Below the pieces are notes generated by a model. That model did no database searches. It was not told the DNA's origin and saw only the letters and a program-made list of their open reading frames with translations. DNA of 64,000 bases, taken from assembly GCA_025331125.1 (NCBI GenBank), contig JAOALB010000030.1, forward strand, positions 62,001 to 126,000. Reading direction: 5' to 3'. The position numbers were made by a program, and so were the translations under genes. Shown in pieces: positions 33,722-45,348 of the stretch (position 1 is its first letter; every line of letters begins with the position of its first letter). The DNA comes from Mycogone perniciosa. Taxonomy: Eukaryota; Ascomycota; Sordariomycetes; Hypocreales; Hypocreaceae.

Positions 33722-35059
33722 ATGGCGCTCAGACAACACAGCACATATTACACCTCCTCGCCTGGATACGTCCTTGAGTGGACGTCGCAAACATGTCACC
33801 GACATGTTCTCTCCAGCGTGGAAGAACTGCGATCGGAGGTTCTCGCAGGGGATTGTCCTGGACTAGACAGACTGCTTGTACTACCGAGTCCACTGGACGA
33901 CACGACGACAGAGACGCTAAGGGCGATTTTGGGTGTTGATGCAGGCTTTTTGGAAGCGCATGCGGAAGCGAAGGCGTATAGGCCTAAGGGGAGGCCGAGA
34001 GGGAGGGGTGTGAGGGCTTGGTGCTGGAAGTTTCCCGCTGCGAACAGACATACTGGTGCGACTGCTATTTACAGTGCTTCACTCTGGGTTGCGAGCGAGA
34101 TTCCGATACTGCTCATCCATCATCTTCAGGCGGAGCAAGAGTTGCCAAAGCTACGACATAAAGACGCTGCAACGCGGCGCTCGACACAGCAATCAAGTGG
34201 GCCATACGGCGCTCTGGGACAAAGTCGCCCTTATAAATCGGAGAAAACAAACGGGCTACTACGGAGTCTAGAAGATGACCTGCGCGAAGCGCTCGACGGC
34301 GGCGGAGGCGTGTCTACATCGGTTGACGAGATCCTAGGAGAGTTGGTACACGAGCGATGGGTCAAGTTCGTAGGAAGCATGCGGCTAGGCGAAGATCCGG
34401 GAGACACGATCCTTTGGGAGGCTATGACAGCGCTGGAGCAGAGCTCGGATGAGGCGAGATACATGGCCCGCCAGGGTAGGGAACTGGAAACGGCTAGTCT
34501 CGCAGCTTGGGAAGATATTGTGCAAAGACTCCATCTACGGATTCAACTTCGGACGTCGTCGAGGCTGAAGGCCTTGTCCGCTCCTCTGTCGTCACAGTCT
34601 AAGGATGATGTGAATGAGAGGAGTTTGGATCGCATAGCTTACCTTGGTGGTGTACTTCTGCCTGTTACGGTGGTAGCTGGAGTTCTCAGCATCGAGGGAG
34701 AGTACGGGCCCGAGGGAGACAGTTTTTGGGTGTTTTGGGTAGCAAGTGCTGTTGCTACACTGGTGGCTTTGTTGGTGATATATCTAGACCAACTGCGCTC
34801 GCTAGAGGTGTGGCTCGAAGATGGCAATGTTTTCAACTTGATGGGCGAGGAGGAGGATAGGGAGGATAGAGACGACGATGAGTATTTGGTGCAGCGACAA
34901 AGGAACGGTTCAAGAACGAAGGCGTGGAGGAGGAGTAAGTTGGGATGGAGCGGCGCAGTGAAGAAGGCGAGTGGGTATTATGAATGGAGAGGCAATCCAG
35001 GAATGGAGTTTGAGAGGCCGCGGCTTGTTGCAGTAGTAGATGAGATGGAGGTGGTGTGA
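33722..35059 (+). CDS. CorA-like membrane protein lacking the GMN motif
   Basis: Single exon, 445 aa, from the ATG at 33722 (the frame continues upstream only via TTG). A long soluble N-terminal region with helical, charged segments (LEDDLREALDGGG, ELVHERWVKFVGSMRL) leads to two adjacent C-terminal membrane helices: LGGVLLPVTVVAGVLSI and FWVFWVASAVATLVALLVI. This two-helix arrangement with a preceding long helix is the CorA architecture. In true Mg2+ channels the first helix ends in GMN; here the loop reads SIEGEYGPEG, so selectivity for Mg2+ cannot be assumed. A very acidic segment (EEEDREDRDDDE) follows the second helix, then a basic tail. Fungi have many such CorA-like proteins of unknown function. 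A GGGG run lies in the soluble part. Confidence 0.7.
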   Translation: MALRQHSTYYTSSPGYVLEWTSQTCHRHVLSSVEELRSEVLAGDCPGLDRLLVLPSPLDDTTTETLRAILGVDAGFLEAHAEAKAYRPKGRPRGRGVRAWCWKFPAANRHTGATAIYSASLWVASEIPILLIHHLQAEQELPKLRHKDAATRRSTQQSSGPYGALGQSRPYKSEKTNGLLRSLEDDLREALDGGGGVSTSVDEILGELVHERWVKFVGSMRLGEDPGDTILWEAMTALEQSSDEARYMARQGRELETASLAAWEDIVQRLHLRIQLRTSSRLKALSAPLSSQSKDDVNERSLDRIAYLGGVLLPVTVVAGVLSIEGEYGPEGDSFWVFWVASAVATLVALLVIYLDQLRSLEVWLEDGNVFNLMGEEEDREDRDDDEYLVQRQRNGSRTKAWRRSKLGWSGAVKKASGYYEWRGNPGMEFERPRLVAVVDEMEVV

Positions 35060-35133
35060 CCGAGATGGCAGAGGGAAGAGGGCCGAGGGCAGAGAAACAG
35101 AGTCCTGTTTATCAAGCCTGTTCATCACAAATT

Positions 35134-35231
35134 GGCGAGATGGCCGAGTTGGTTATGGCGTCAGGTTAAGGCTACCTTAACAGCAATTCCTGGTGGAGCA
35201 ATCCGCGTGGGTTCGAGTCCCACTCTCGTCA
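35134..35231 (+). tRNA. tRNA-Leu (anticodon AAG) with 16-nt intron
   Basis: Folds as a class II tRNA. The acceptor stem GGCGAGA pairs with TCTCGTC (one G-T), discriminator A at 35231. The D arm carries the A box TGGCCGAGTTGG. The anticodon stem TCAGG pairs with CCTGG (one wobble), and the loop reads TT-AAG-G, giving anticodon AAG for CUU/CUC leucine codons. A 16-nt intron at 35172-35187 follows position 37 and contains CCTTAA complementary to the anticodon loop, as usual for spliced tRNAs. A long variable arm (GGAGCAATCC) and T arm GTGGG-TTCGAGT-CCCAC complete it, with a perfect B box GGTTCGAGTCC. No CCA is encoded. Confidence 0.95.
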
Positions 35232-35263
35232 AGTTGCGAAGATCCTCAAATAGGGATCTCATC

Positions 35264-35269
35264 TTTTTT
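35264..35269 (+). terminator. RNA polymerase III terminator
   Basis: Run of six T, 33 bp after the tRNA-Leu 3' end; the first T-run of at least four downstream of the gene. Confidence 0.75.
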
Positions 35270-36014
35270 GCCCGTCCATTGCATTGAGTAGTTTTTTCGC
35301 CCGAATTATGAAAGGATATTTCTATCATATGAACATTAGACCTTGGTTGCTTGGATCGTTCAGGGTAAGATGATGAAGGCGTGGTGCATCTTGAAGCGGC
35401 ATTCCCCCCCAAAATTCTCTCATATAATACATTTAATACCTATCCAGCACCTAGATGTAAAGTGCATCATGTATCCATCTACGTACCGTGATGCACATCA
35501 AATGTCCGCAACTTGCGTCTAAGGCCGTACCGGCGGACTCAAAGTCCGGAGTCCGGCTCCATGTGGAGCAAACAGCAACAGAATGCCTCCGGAGGTCCCG
35601 TAATTCGGATCCTTCCCGATGGCGAGCTGCAACTCACAGCTACGATCTAAGTCTCGTATTATTACCCGAATTAATAATCATGCAGCAGCTTTGAAATAGA
35701 CCAGGCAGACGACTGTGTAACGTCCATAGCAGCAAATGTTGCCCCTCACTGGGAGAAGGAAAGTCGAGGGATATCGTCATCGATACATTTCCCGAACTGG
35801 CCTGCTCCGCTCGCACGCCATGCATTTGCTTGATAATCCAAACCACCAAGATCAGACACACCATCAGTTGCGCAATTGACTGCATATAATCCATCACTTC
35901 GGATAGATATGTAATATACTTCTACTATATAAGATATCACTTGTTCCTCTCGCACTTTCATCCACATCAACAATCTCACGTCACCACTCCAACTCACTTA
36001 TATAAACAATCACC
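35270..36014. other. Intergenic region upstream of the SDR gene
   Basis: About 745 bp without a gene. It ends in the probable core promoter and a C/A-rich leader of the SDR gene. Confidence 0.5.
35926..35932 (+). promoter_or_regulatory. TATA box of the SDR gene
   Basis: TATATAA about 83 bp upstream of the ATG at 36015, followed by CTTTCATCCACATC-type leader sequence. The ATG context is CACCATGGC. Confidence 0.5.
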
Positions 36015-36878
36015 ATGGCTCCCCCCTTCTACGCCATTGTCTCCGGCGTCGGCTCCGGCACAGGCCGTGCTGTTGCTCTTCGCTTTGCTCAATCCTACTC
36101 AGTCGTGCTTCTCGCTCGCCAAGCCTCCAACTACGAGCCTATCGTAGCTGACATCAAGGCCGCCGGCGGCACGGCCCTGGGTATCACGGCTGACGCCTCG
36201 GACCCTGCCTCTGTAGACGCGGCCTTTGCACAGATTGAGCGTGAATGGCCCGATGCGAAGCTTGCTGCTGCGGTGTTCAACGCCAATGCCGGATGGGTGA
36301 GGAAGCCGTTCTTGGAGCTTGAGCTGAAGGATCTGCAGACGAGTTTGGGTACTGCGGCGTAAGTTCTGCTCTTCCTATCAACTGATGATATGCCTTATGG
36401 ATTCTGACGGATTTGATAAAGGGACGGCCTTTTCTATTTCTCCCAGAAAACTCTGCCTCTGCTCCTCTCCTCTGTCCCGTCCTCTCCTCACCCCCCATCT
36501 CTCCTCGTCACTGGTGCCACGGCCTCACTTCGCGGCTCAGCCTTCTTCAGCACCTTCGCAGCAGGTAAATTCGCCCAACGCGCCATCACGCAGTCCCTCG
36601 CGCGTGAGTTTGGCCCCAAGGGCGTGCACGTTGCACTGGCAATTATCGACGGCGGTATCGACACGCCCTGGGGCAAAGACCGGATTGTAAATGGAGGTGT
36701 GGAAGATGGCAAACTGAAGCCTGAAGCGGTAAGTTCCCCCTTTCGTATGATCAGAGTTAAGGGGGAGGTTGACTGATTTTGTTTGTAGATTGCGGATAGC
36801 TATTGGCACTTGCATACGCAGCATAGATCTGCGTTTACGCAAGAGTTGGACCTGCGACCGTTTGTGGAGAAGTTTTGA
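36015..36878 (+). CDS. Divergent short-chain dehydrogenase/reductase lacking the catalytic Tyr
   Basis: Three exons (36015-36358, 36422-36728, 36789-36878) give 246 aa with two GT-AG introns (63 and 60 nt, both with CTGA-type branches). The Rossmann start IVSGVGSGTGRAVA carries the SDR glycine pattern (G11-x3-G15-x-G17). FNANAGW replaces the usual NNAG, VTGATASLRG occupies the catalytic Ser position, and the dinucleotide-site loop is IIDGGIDTPWG. At the YxxxK site the sequence reads F160-A-A-G-K164, so the general-acid tyrosine is absent while Lys is kept. A known subgroup of bacterial and fungal SDRs shows the same F/A..K pattern and has no firmly assigned reaction. Cytosolic by sequence. 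No pathway partner is adjacent: the next gene on its right is an unrelated C2 protein. Confidence 0.85.
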
Positions 36879-37187
36879 TATTGCGGTATAAATAGCTAGA
36901 GCAGCTGACCGAGTATCATTCCTTTTAATGAATCATAATGTGAGATTTTCAGTATTCAATTTCGTCGGCTATGAAGCATTACCCATCTTTTCCATGTCTT
37001 GCAGATTGATTGTCCCCAAGAATACGATTCCAAGTAAAGATCAAGTTGTTACAAACTAGAGTACAGTGATGAGCCGTTAAAACATACAGAGCTAGCTATA
37101 CTTCGTACAAAACTGCAAAATATCATAACTCGTCAGCCTTTTTTTTTACATCCTTGAACCACAATGAAATAATAACAAAGGGAAGCC
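36879..37187. other. Convergent 3' intergenic region
   Basis: About 310 bp between the SDR (+) and the Mug190-type gene (-); one TACTTCGTAC palindrome near 37101. No gene seen. Confidence 0.6.
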
Positions 37188-40100
37188 TTAGACTTCCGTC
37201 TCCACATCCGGCTTGCGTCCACTCAAAGATCCAATGCGCCTCACCTTCCTTGCCGCAAACACGGCCTGGTTCTTTGCAAACTCCACGTTTCGCATAGGCC
37301 GCCACTGCATCAACCCCCGGTGAGTTCGGTGCAAGTCCCGACTCCGCTCTTTGTAGTCCTTGTAGGCCTTGATGGGGTTCTTGGTGCTGCTTGTGGTGCT
37401 CCTCCTGGACAATCCGGTTGTGTGGCTACCCACAGATGCTACAGATGAGCGACGACCGTCCTGACTGGACCCAGACAGTGGCGAGGATTCTGTGTCAGCA
37501 TCCCGAACACCCAGATCGGGATCATCATCGTCGTCATCATCGCCATCTTCCTCTTCCTTTTCCTCTTCCTCAAATTGATCGTACTCCTCGCTCTCCTGAT
37601 CTCGATCCAGAGACTGAGCCATGAGGCCCTCAGGATCCTTACCAAAGGCACCACTCCAGTCAGTGCCATCCTTGGCTAGCCACTTTTCCCTTTCTTTCTC
37701 ATCAGCCTGCGCCAAAACGTCTCGTCCTTGCGTCAATGACTCGTCGTGCAGCTTTTGTATCAATGGAGGAACTTCAGCTTGCACCTCCTCGTGGCGTACG
37801 CCTTCAGCATAGCAAGCCTCCCAGGTCTGAATAGTCTCACGAGTGTCATTGTCGCTCACAAACCTGATATGATCAGAGTCCGTACCAGCCGAAAAGCGAC
37901 CCTTGAAACGCACGCGCCCGACCTCCTCGATGCTCAGGTCAGGAACAAGGGCGAAATTCTCCTGGGTGATGTAATTTTGAGAAAGCCGCAGGCTGTTATT
38001 GCACTTCCAAATGGGAATGTCAAACTCCTTCTCCTCACCGTCGACTAGCTCCAGGAGCCACAAAGCAGCAAAAGCATCGGCGCCTCGCTTGCCGGAAGGA
38101 TAAAACTCAAAGAAGATTGGCGATCGATACCTGTAGCGCACAGGAAGTCGGAGCTTTGTGGTGCCATCTTGGCCAAAAATATCGAACTTCATATTATCAC
38201 CCTCATGAACAGAGTGATCTTTCTTGAGATTGGCGGAAGACCCTCCAGTACGCATTCGCAGTCGAACCTTGTTCGCTGGTGCGTAGTTGGAGGTCACGAT
38301 GGAGTCCGACAGGAACTCAAAAGTTCCAATGTCCCAACCTAGTTGTGGAGGTGGCAGTTTGAGATCAACAGATCGGAAGAGAAGAGAAACTCGAATTCGC
38401 CCAAAGCCAATCCCGCCGTCAAGAGGGTACCACCGCGTCACCTCGCTGCTAGTCTGCATGATATCGGTAAGTCTCAGCGGCACAACACCAACTATGGGAT
38501 CATGTTGCCGGTATCGAGCATCACGGACTGCAATTGTGATGATACAGGACCGCCAATCACGAATGAACCTCTCTGTACCAGCGTTGAAGATCGGCTGCGA
38601 CGAGACTACCTTGGTTCGCGTCTTGTAGACCAAATCATCATTTACCAAGATTGTACAATAGGAGCTTGGCAGCCTTTTGCCTTGCTCTTCTTTGACTTCG
38701 CCTGCCTCTGGTCTTGCGGGTTCATACTCCTTGCCTCGTCGGTTGCCATTAGAACCCTTGATGTTGGCCAGCTCCAGGCCCACAATCTGGTGTACGACGA
38801 CACTAAGGATGCCAGACGGCCAGAGAGGATCGGGTGGCGTGTGGACCACAGCATCCTCTTCCTGTGTCTCGACTGCGCCCCAATCTTCTTGAAACTCGAC
38901 TTTATCGCTCAACCCTTTCGGAAGATTGACATTCCTTCCATCCGTACGGAGAGCCTTTCGGAACTGGGTCTTTCCGAAGAAGCCAACTTCCCAATGAAGC
39001 TCGCCAGGCATGGTGATGCCAGCTTTGACTCCACGCAGCTTAGATATTTGAGGGAACATCTTTCCGGGATGTTGGATAAGTTTTTGGATGCTCAGTTCCA
39101 CCTTGCCGACGACATCATCAGCGGATGACCGGTCACTGTCCCAGAGTTCCACAGATAGCTGCTCATCAGCCTTGATGAGATCGCTAGTCACCAGAAGGCC
39201 ACAGCTTTCCTCAAATATCGGGTTCAGATTGTCCTGGATGACGCGAGTGCAGAACTGTGGCTTCCCAAACTTGCTCCAGCTAATGGTAATGTAGGGGTCC
39301 GAGCCACCGCCCTTGCTGCCGCGAAGGTCCTGCTTGCTGAGGCCAGTGGCCTTGTGGATTCGGATGAACATAACGCCCAAGGCCATAGTCTCCTTCTTAA
39401 CGTCGTCCCCTTGAAGCATCTTGCTTATGTCCAGGGTCAAGCTCTTGGGAGCAACGTATATAGATGCCGCAGCAGCAATTGCCCAGTTGACAAAATTGGA
39501 AATAAGAGGCAGATTCAGGATGTTGACTCCACTTTCGATCATCGGAGTGCAGCCAGCTTGGACTTTTGGAATGCCCATCATAGTTACAGTAACGGTCTTC
39601 ATGAAAGGTGGTTCGGGGGTCAATTGAAATCGAACGCGTGCTGTTGCGACGAGTCCAATCAACTCGACCCAAATGGGCAAGGGAACGCCGAAAAGACCCC
39701 TGATTCCCAGATAGAAGACAAGTTGCATGCCCATGTTCCGAGCCTTGGAAGATATATCTGCGCCAGAAGGCTTTGCATGGTAAGCGACAGATACTTCCAT
39801 GTTGTAAAAGGCGCCGGCTTGCTCCACTGCCGCAAGTTCATCGGGATCCATTTTCTTTGAGTTTTCCTTGCGAATCTCCTCCTTTATGTCTTGGACATGA
39901 GAGTCAGGAAGAGCTCTCATGTTGAGAATGCGGATTGGGTTGTTTCCCTGGGATATACCGGCAACTCGAACATGCTCGACGATGCCAGGAACGGATGCCG
40001 CCATGACGTCCTCCAGACTACCTCAGTTAGCATCCAATTAAGCAACATACTCGCAGTGCATATGCTTACGTATCCGCAACCGCGGAAAACATCTCGGGGT

Positions 40101-40924
40101 TGATGAGTCGCCAGATGATGCCAATGGCTGTGTTCATCCACTCAACCGACTCGGGAATCAGATTGACAGTCGCCGTCTCCCCGCGCTCCTGTTCGCTGGA
40201 CCACTCCAAGTCTCGTCCTTGACGGATGAGATCTTTGACCCAAAGAAACACACCCGACGTAACGCATGTCGCAAGGGGAATTAGCCCAAACAGCCTACCA
40301 CCGAACAGTTTACCAATAAATACGATGCCGATGAAGATGCCTCCACAGAGGAGGTTTGCTCGCCGCTCCAGGGAGTTGAACATGGGCTCGTAGCTGACCG
40401 ATGGAGTCTTGTAGAACAGTACTGACGTCTTCTCACTGCGGATGGGGACATCGGAGGTCGACCCTTCTTGGATGGGGTCGGGAGGCGCGGTGACATCTTG
40501 TGCATGGCGATACTCCTCACCAGACTGTTTAGACGACGTGGCAATCGTAGCTGGCTTGCCCAGATTTTCGTTGGGTATACACAACTGCAAGGATAGGTCA
40601 GCATAATATTGGTCCTTTTTGTTTATATAGCCTACATACCTGAGGGTTCTCCACCGCCTCTGTAAAGTCAAGTTCGACATCGCGAATCTCAACATCTTTG
40701 CCAGTGACAGGATCGCGGACAGAGCGAGTATCCTTCCTCTTGATAGTCTCGTTTTGGTGGTCTTTGGCCTCCGGATTGTGTCTGTTGCGCCTCAACTCCG
40801 CGTCAATAGCAGCATCACGCTCTTTCTTCTCTGCGTCCAGTCGTTGCATGAATTCCTGGATGTTGGGCACGCGGTTGCGGCCGCTGTAGTGTCCCGAGGG
40901 CACCACATATTCTTCGATATCCAT
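37188..40924 (-). CDS. mug190: Mug190-type SMP/C2-domain protein (tricalbin-like ER-membrane lipid-transfer protein)
   Basis: Three exons on the minus strand (40924-40640, 40584-40070, 40017-37188) give 1209 aa. The ATG at 40924 is the first in frame. The N-terminal 170 residues are charged and soluble. Hydrophobic segments about residues 173-215 (LLCGGIFIGIVFIGKLFGG, LIPLATCVTSGVFLWV) anchor it in the ER. An SMP lipid-transfer domain follows, starting around VEWMNTAIGIIWRLINPEMF and including LPLISNFVNWAIAAAASIYV. Two C2 domains are apparent: one about residues 480-600 (GSDPYITISW, NLNPIFEESC, LWDSDRSSADDVVG) and one about 670-790 (SYCTILVNDDLVYKTRTKV). The first keeps acidic loop residues able to bind Ca2+; the second looks degenerate. 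The C-terminus has a Glu/Asp run, a Ser/Thr-rich linker and a basic end. This resembles S. pombe Mug190 and yeast tricalbins at ER-plasma membrane contacts. Confidence 0.88.
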
Positions 40925-41745
40925 GGCTCCAGAACGCAGTGGACCTGCTTTCACATATGCCCAGTAGATGATTTATATCGCCGCCCTGATGTGGGTGAAC
41001 ATAGACATGTATCGGGCATATTTGAAGGGAGAGGGGGGGAAAGGTACTACGAAGTTCAGATGATCGGAGCCCTCGGGGATATGACAGAAATGAATTGCTC
41101 GGTCCATCATGGCGCACACCTTGGACGCAAACAGCCGAATACAACAATCTTGATCTGGCATCCATCTCGATGACGTAGTGTGTGATGGCGAAAGCTGGGA
41201 TCAGGTCAGTGGAATTGTGGGGGGATTTCAGCTTCAAGTAGACTTTGACAGTGATTGACAGCACCTTTTACCGGAATGAAGCTCGTCCAAAGCCACTCGA
41301 TCAGAACGAAAGTGGTGTAGTTGCATTTCGTCATCGCACTTGTAGATCTTGTAGCGGAGAAAACCGCTGACAGATGAGAGATACGTTGGTGTTATTTGCA
41401 CCGTCTCACACTGTGCAACGATCACGACTCAGGCGACACTTCAAAGACTGAATATTAATAAATAGATTAAAATACTGGCTACTTGCTTTTCAAGACATAA
41501 TAGATGCCGTATGTCTTGAGACATTCGTAGCATCCTCCGGGTATCTCTATGGACATTTCCCGCCTCATTATCAGTCTGTCTCGTATACTAGACTCTCCCA
41601 ACCTGTTGAAGCAATAGCAAACGCAGATCCAAAGCCCATCACGTAAACGCCGTGCTTTCATCTCGTCCCGTCTTCGATTCCCCTTCAAATGCAATGGTAT
41701 CGCTTGACATGCAACCCCCCCAAAAATGCAAAATACCTCCTTTTT
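40925..41745. other. Intergenic region between Mug190-type gene and MFS exporter
   Basis: About 820 bp containing the promoter of the former and the 3' UTR of the latter. Frames of up to 149 codons overlap here on the minus strand but show no coding texture. No gene supported. Confidence 0.5.
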
Positions 41746-43693
41746 TCAAACACTCTGGGCTGGGCTCTCGGCATCTGTACTCTTCTTAGGAGCGTTGGCC
41801 ATGGCTGCAGCCTGCTCGCGCTCCTTCTCAGTCTCCGTTTGTATCTCTTCGTCCTCATCTGCGTGCTCATCAGCCGGCGCAGCAAATGTAGGCGCGTAGG
41901 CACTCTTCGAGCGGATCTTGGCGCCGTAGAAGTAAAAGATGAAAGGAATGGGGGCTAGCACGAGGGCAACGCAGCCTAGCAGAGTCGACGCCCATTGGAT
42001 GCCCATGCCGTCAAACATCTGTCGAGCAAAGAGGGGGAAGCCCGCACCGGCAAGGGATCGCATAAATGTGTTGCCGGCAATGGCTGAGGCCGCAAACATG
42101 AGGTAGGCGTCGACGAGGTAGTTGAGGGCTTGGAGAAAGATTGACATGAGACCAAAGCCGGTGAAGATACCACTGGCAGCCGGGACGATCCAGTGAATAT
42201 CGGATCGGTATCCAGTCCTAAAGAGCATGTGTTAGACAATGTTTCTCTATCTATACAGTAGACAGGGGCTTGACTTACCATCCGAACCAGAAGATGCCAA
42301 TAGCAAAGGTGATACCACCAGCCATCACGTTGGGCAATCGCCATTCAGGGATCGGAATACCGTTGTTACCCGCCAGCTTGCGGGTGTACCATGGCTGCTG
42401 CAGAAGGATAGAAATGCAGGCAATAAGCTGGCCTGCAATCATTCCGAAGAAGGTCAGACCAGACTGGCCGAGACTGAAGCCATGAACGCCAACAAAGACC
42501 AACGGGTAAGCCGTCAGGAAGAGGTAGAGCAGTCCATAAATGAAACTCATGTAGATTGACAGGAGGAGAATGATGGGCTCGGTGAAGAGCAGGCGCAGAG
42601 GACGCGAGAAGTTCTTTTGGACCAGCTCAGCAAAGTCGATTTCAATTTCTTCCTGCTTGGCGTGGATGCCCCAATTCTTAGTGCGACGTCGGAGCTCGGC
42701 AGCCTTGTCGATGAGAATGACGGGTGCGTAGGTCTCCTCAAGGAAGAACAAATCAAGGCCGAAGGCAACAAAGCCCATGATGGAAGCAAGGTACTCAGTC
42801 CAGCGCCATCCAAGTTGGGACGTAACCATGAAGCCGCCAATAAAGGGGGCAAGCAAGGGACCGGTGAAGACAGCCATGGAGAAGAGTGTGACGGCGACAC
42901 CTCGAGTCTTGTTGTCAAACATGTCGGAGAAGACAGCAGCGACGACAGCTAGGGGACAGGCACCGAAGAAACCACCAAAGAATCGGCAGATGAGAATGGT
43001 CTGGAGATCCTTGGCGGTAGCGGTAGCAATGGAGAAGAGAGAGAATCCAAACATGGCTATCACAATTGGCAGACGTCGACCCTTCAACTCAGACAGAGGA
43101 GCCCAAAGCGTGGGGCCAAAAGCGAAGCCCAGGACGTAGAATGTGGTGCCCAGCAAACCAACTTCGTTGTCCACATGATACTGGCGGGCCACAGCCTGCG
43201 TCGCGCTGGAGAAGATGGACGATGTGAAAGCGGAGGTGACAGTGGTATAGCCCAGCATGACGGCTATGAGGACCTTCTTCCGCAGCGGCCAGTTCTGTGG
43301 GTGAAGGGGATCGCTCGGCCCATCGAACTCGACGACGTATTCCTCTTGCGCCGGTAGTGGCGGAGGATACGGCTTTCCAGCGCCAAACGCCGGAAGAGGC
43401 TTGCGGGATGCTCTACTCTCGGAGCGGAGCGAGCCACCGACAGTCTGGACGTGTTGGCTTCGCTGGGTAGCGATTCGGCTGATGGCCGTGGGATGGCGCT
43501 CCAGGTCGTTCTGAGTTGATATCCGGCTCATGTTGCGACGGTAGACGCTGCTGCGATCTGATGATGAGGATGAGGCCGATGAGGCGGTTGCAACGCGCTC
43601 GATTTCATTGCTGGTGCGCTGGTGGTAATTGTTTGAATTGGAGGCATCGCGCTCTGCCTCCAAGAGCTCTCGGTCCACGGTATCCATGGCCAT
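41746..43693 (-). CDS. DHA1-family MFS drug/polyamine exporter (TPO1/FLU1-like)
   Basis: Two exons (43693-42279 and 42217-41746, 61-nt intron with GTCTAAC branch) give 628 aa. A Ser/Arg-rich cytosolic N-terminus of about 140 residues precedes DPLHPQNWPLRKKVLIAVML, the entry typical of 12-helix DHA1 drug:H+ antiporters. Family motifs include LGFAFGPTLWAPLSELKGRR (motif A region), RFFGGFFGACPLAVVAAVFS, and TRGVAVTLFSMAVFTGPLLA (motif C-like G-x-GPxxG). The central loop is basic and polar. The second exon carries helices 11-12 and an acidic Glu/Lys-rich tail. Such proteins expel polyamines, azoles or other compounds at the plasma membrane; the substrate is not predictable. A regulator or biosynthetic partner is not adjacent. 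Confidence 0.92.
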
Positions 43694-45348
43694 GATGTTG
43701 CCCTCCTGTCGTATAAAAGAGGTACCGAATCAATGACCAGCCAATTGGGAAGATGGAGACCTCAGGAAGGGAGATGAGTTGAGGAGGAGATGGATAAAAG
43801 CTGGTTCGACTCGTTTGAGTATGTAGTACGAGTAAGTAATGATGAGAGTATCAGAGAGTATTGGTCGCTTTGCTGATATCCGGGAATTGCCAATAAACCA
43901 GTTGAGTGGGGCAATGGATCGTCAAAAATATCGGCACGTAGAATTTACAACTCGAGTACGCGGATACTATCGGCAGTACGAAGTAGTAGTGACTCGTCAA
44001 GATTAACCAAGCCGGAAGCAGAGAGAAACAATAAGAGATGCCGGATCAAGACTGAGGATTTGGACGGATTGGGAGCATCAACAGAGAGGGACTTGTTCTT
44101 TATATAAATGTACTAGATACATAATAGTACTACTACTACCAGGGGGCCTTTTGCTTGAAGTATTTTTTTCTTCGCATGGAACCGATTCATCATTCCGCAC
44201 TCCACTCCGGCCCAAGCCATCGGACAACCCGCGGCTTTGAAATCTTTCCGGCCTGTCAGGCTCCATCAAATGGCATGATGCGCCCCCTTTGCTGGCAGTC
44301 ACCTCGGCACGGCTCCTATTTTCTGTCCATCGCCTAGTAGGGAGTCCTACCATTACTATTACTAGCAGTATTACTGCCTAGGTAGCAGTGCTAACTAGCA
44401 ATGCGACTCTGTACCGTAATAGCCCCGGAGCATGGAATAGCACTAGGAATCGGAGATGCTGAAAGCAGTTAAAGAGAGTAAGCACGATCTCAGACGTTCT
44501 GCAAACATTCGTCAAGGCGAATATTTCGTCGATACCCAGATAGACAGGTAGGTAGTATTGTCAATCTCTATGAACCCCTATCTAATTACTGGTATTATGT
44601 ATATACATACGGCATTTCAAACCATATCACCCGACTGTGGGTTCGTTATTCGCCTCCATGGAAAGTCCGGTATCTTGGCAGCAGCATCTTCAGCCTTCGC
44701 CTTTCTCGGCTTCAAACCTCACCTTGCGAACCCGAAATATGTACGGTGACGTATTACCCAAGCTACTTCGTATATTTTTTTCCCTTTCCAGCGGATTTTG
44801 GCGGTCATTACTCCGAACTCCGGAAGTATGTCATTGAACAGATGAGGGTGCATTAGCATCCCTTTTTATGGAGACATAGCACTCGCCTTGAGCTTTCATC
44901 TCGGAGCCGAAAGGTCAAAAACTCCGTCCCCAACTCGGACCCTCGCGTTAGCTTTATAATCGGTGGAATAAGACTGATTAATAGCATTACTTGGATCTAA
45001 AAGTCGACCACGGCAGGATAACCAAGGAAAGGACACTTGCGAGTACGGACTAAGTCTTTCGGCTTTTCCACTAAGCTAGAATCGGTGCTTTTGTTGTTCA
45101 GCTCAGCAATATCCATATGTTATGTCTGCTTCGTAGCCGCAGTGCAAGATGTCGAACGGAGGCTGTCGTCATTGGCTTTTTTACCTCCAATTAGACTTTT
45201 GGAGATCGCGCATGGCATCCAGCACGTTTTCATGCTTCTCCAATGGATTCTCAATGGTTTGCAGACGGTCTTAGAAACCTGGCGACCAGAGACAAACGAA
45301 TAAAAGGCATTCTGCGCTGGACTTCGCGACGAGTAGCCCGCTGCAAAG
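43694..45348. other. Divergent promoter region, no gene
   Basis: 1.65 kb between the exporter (-) and the membrane-protein gene (+). TACGAAGTA-type palindromes occur near 43977 and 44766. Frames up to 91 codons have no coding texture. Confidence 0.5.

Noticed and set aside
34260..34270. TACGGAGT copy inside the CorA-like gene
   Set aside because: A single partial match in coding sequence, likely chance; does not contradict the intergenic bias.
38343..39128. 261-codon plus-strand frame inside the Mug190-type gene
   Set aside because: It is antisense to a well-supported multi-domain C2 protein, has no recognisable content, and reflects codon bias of the real strand.
40966..41264. Minus-strand frame of up to 149 codons upstream of the Mug190-type gene
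   Set aside because: No coding texture, no splice link that extends the Mug190 N-terminus; treated as promoter DNA.
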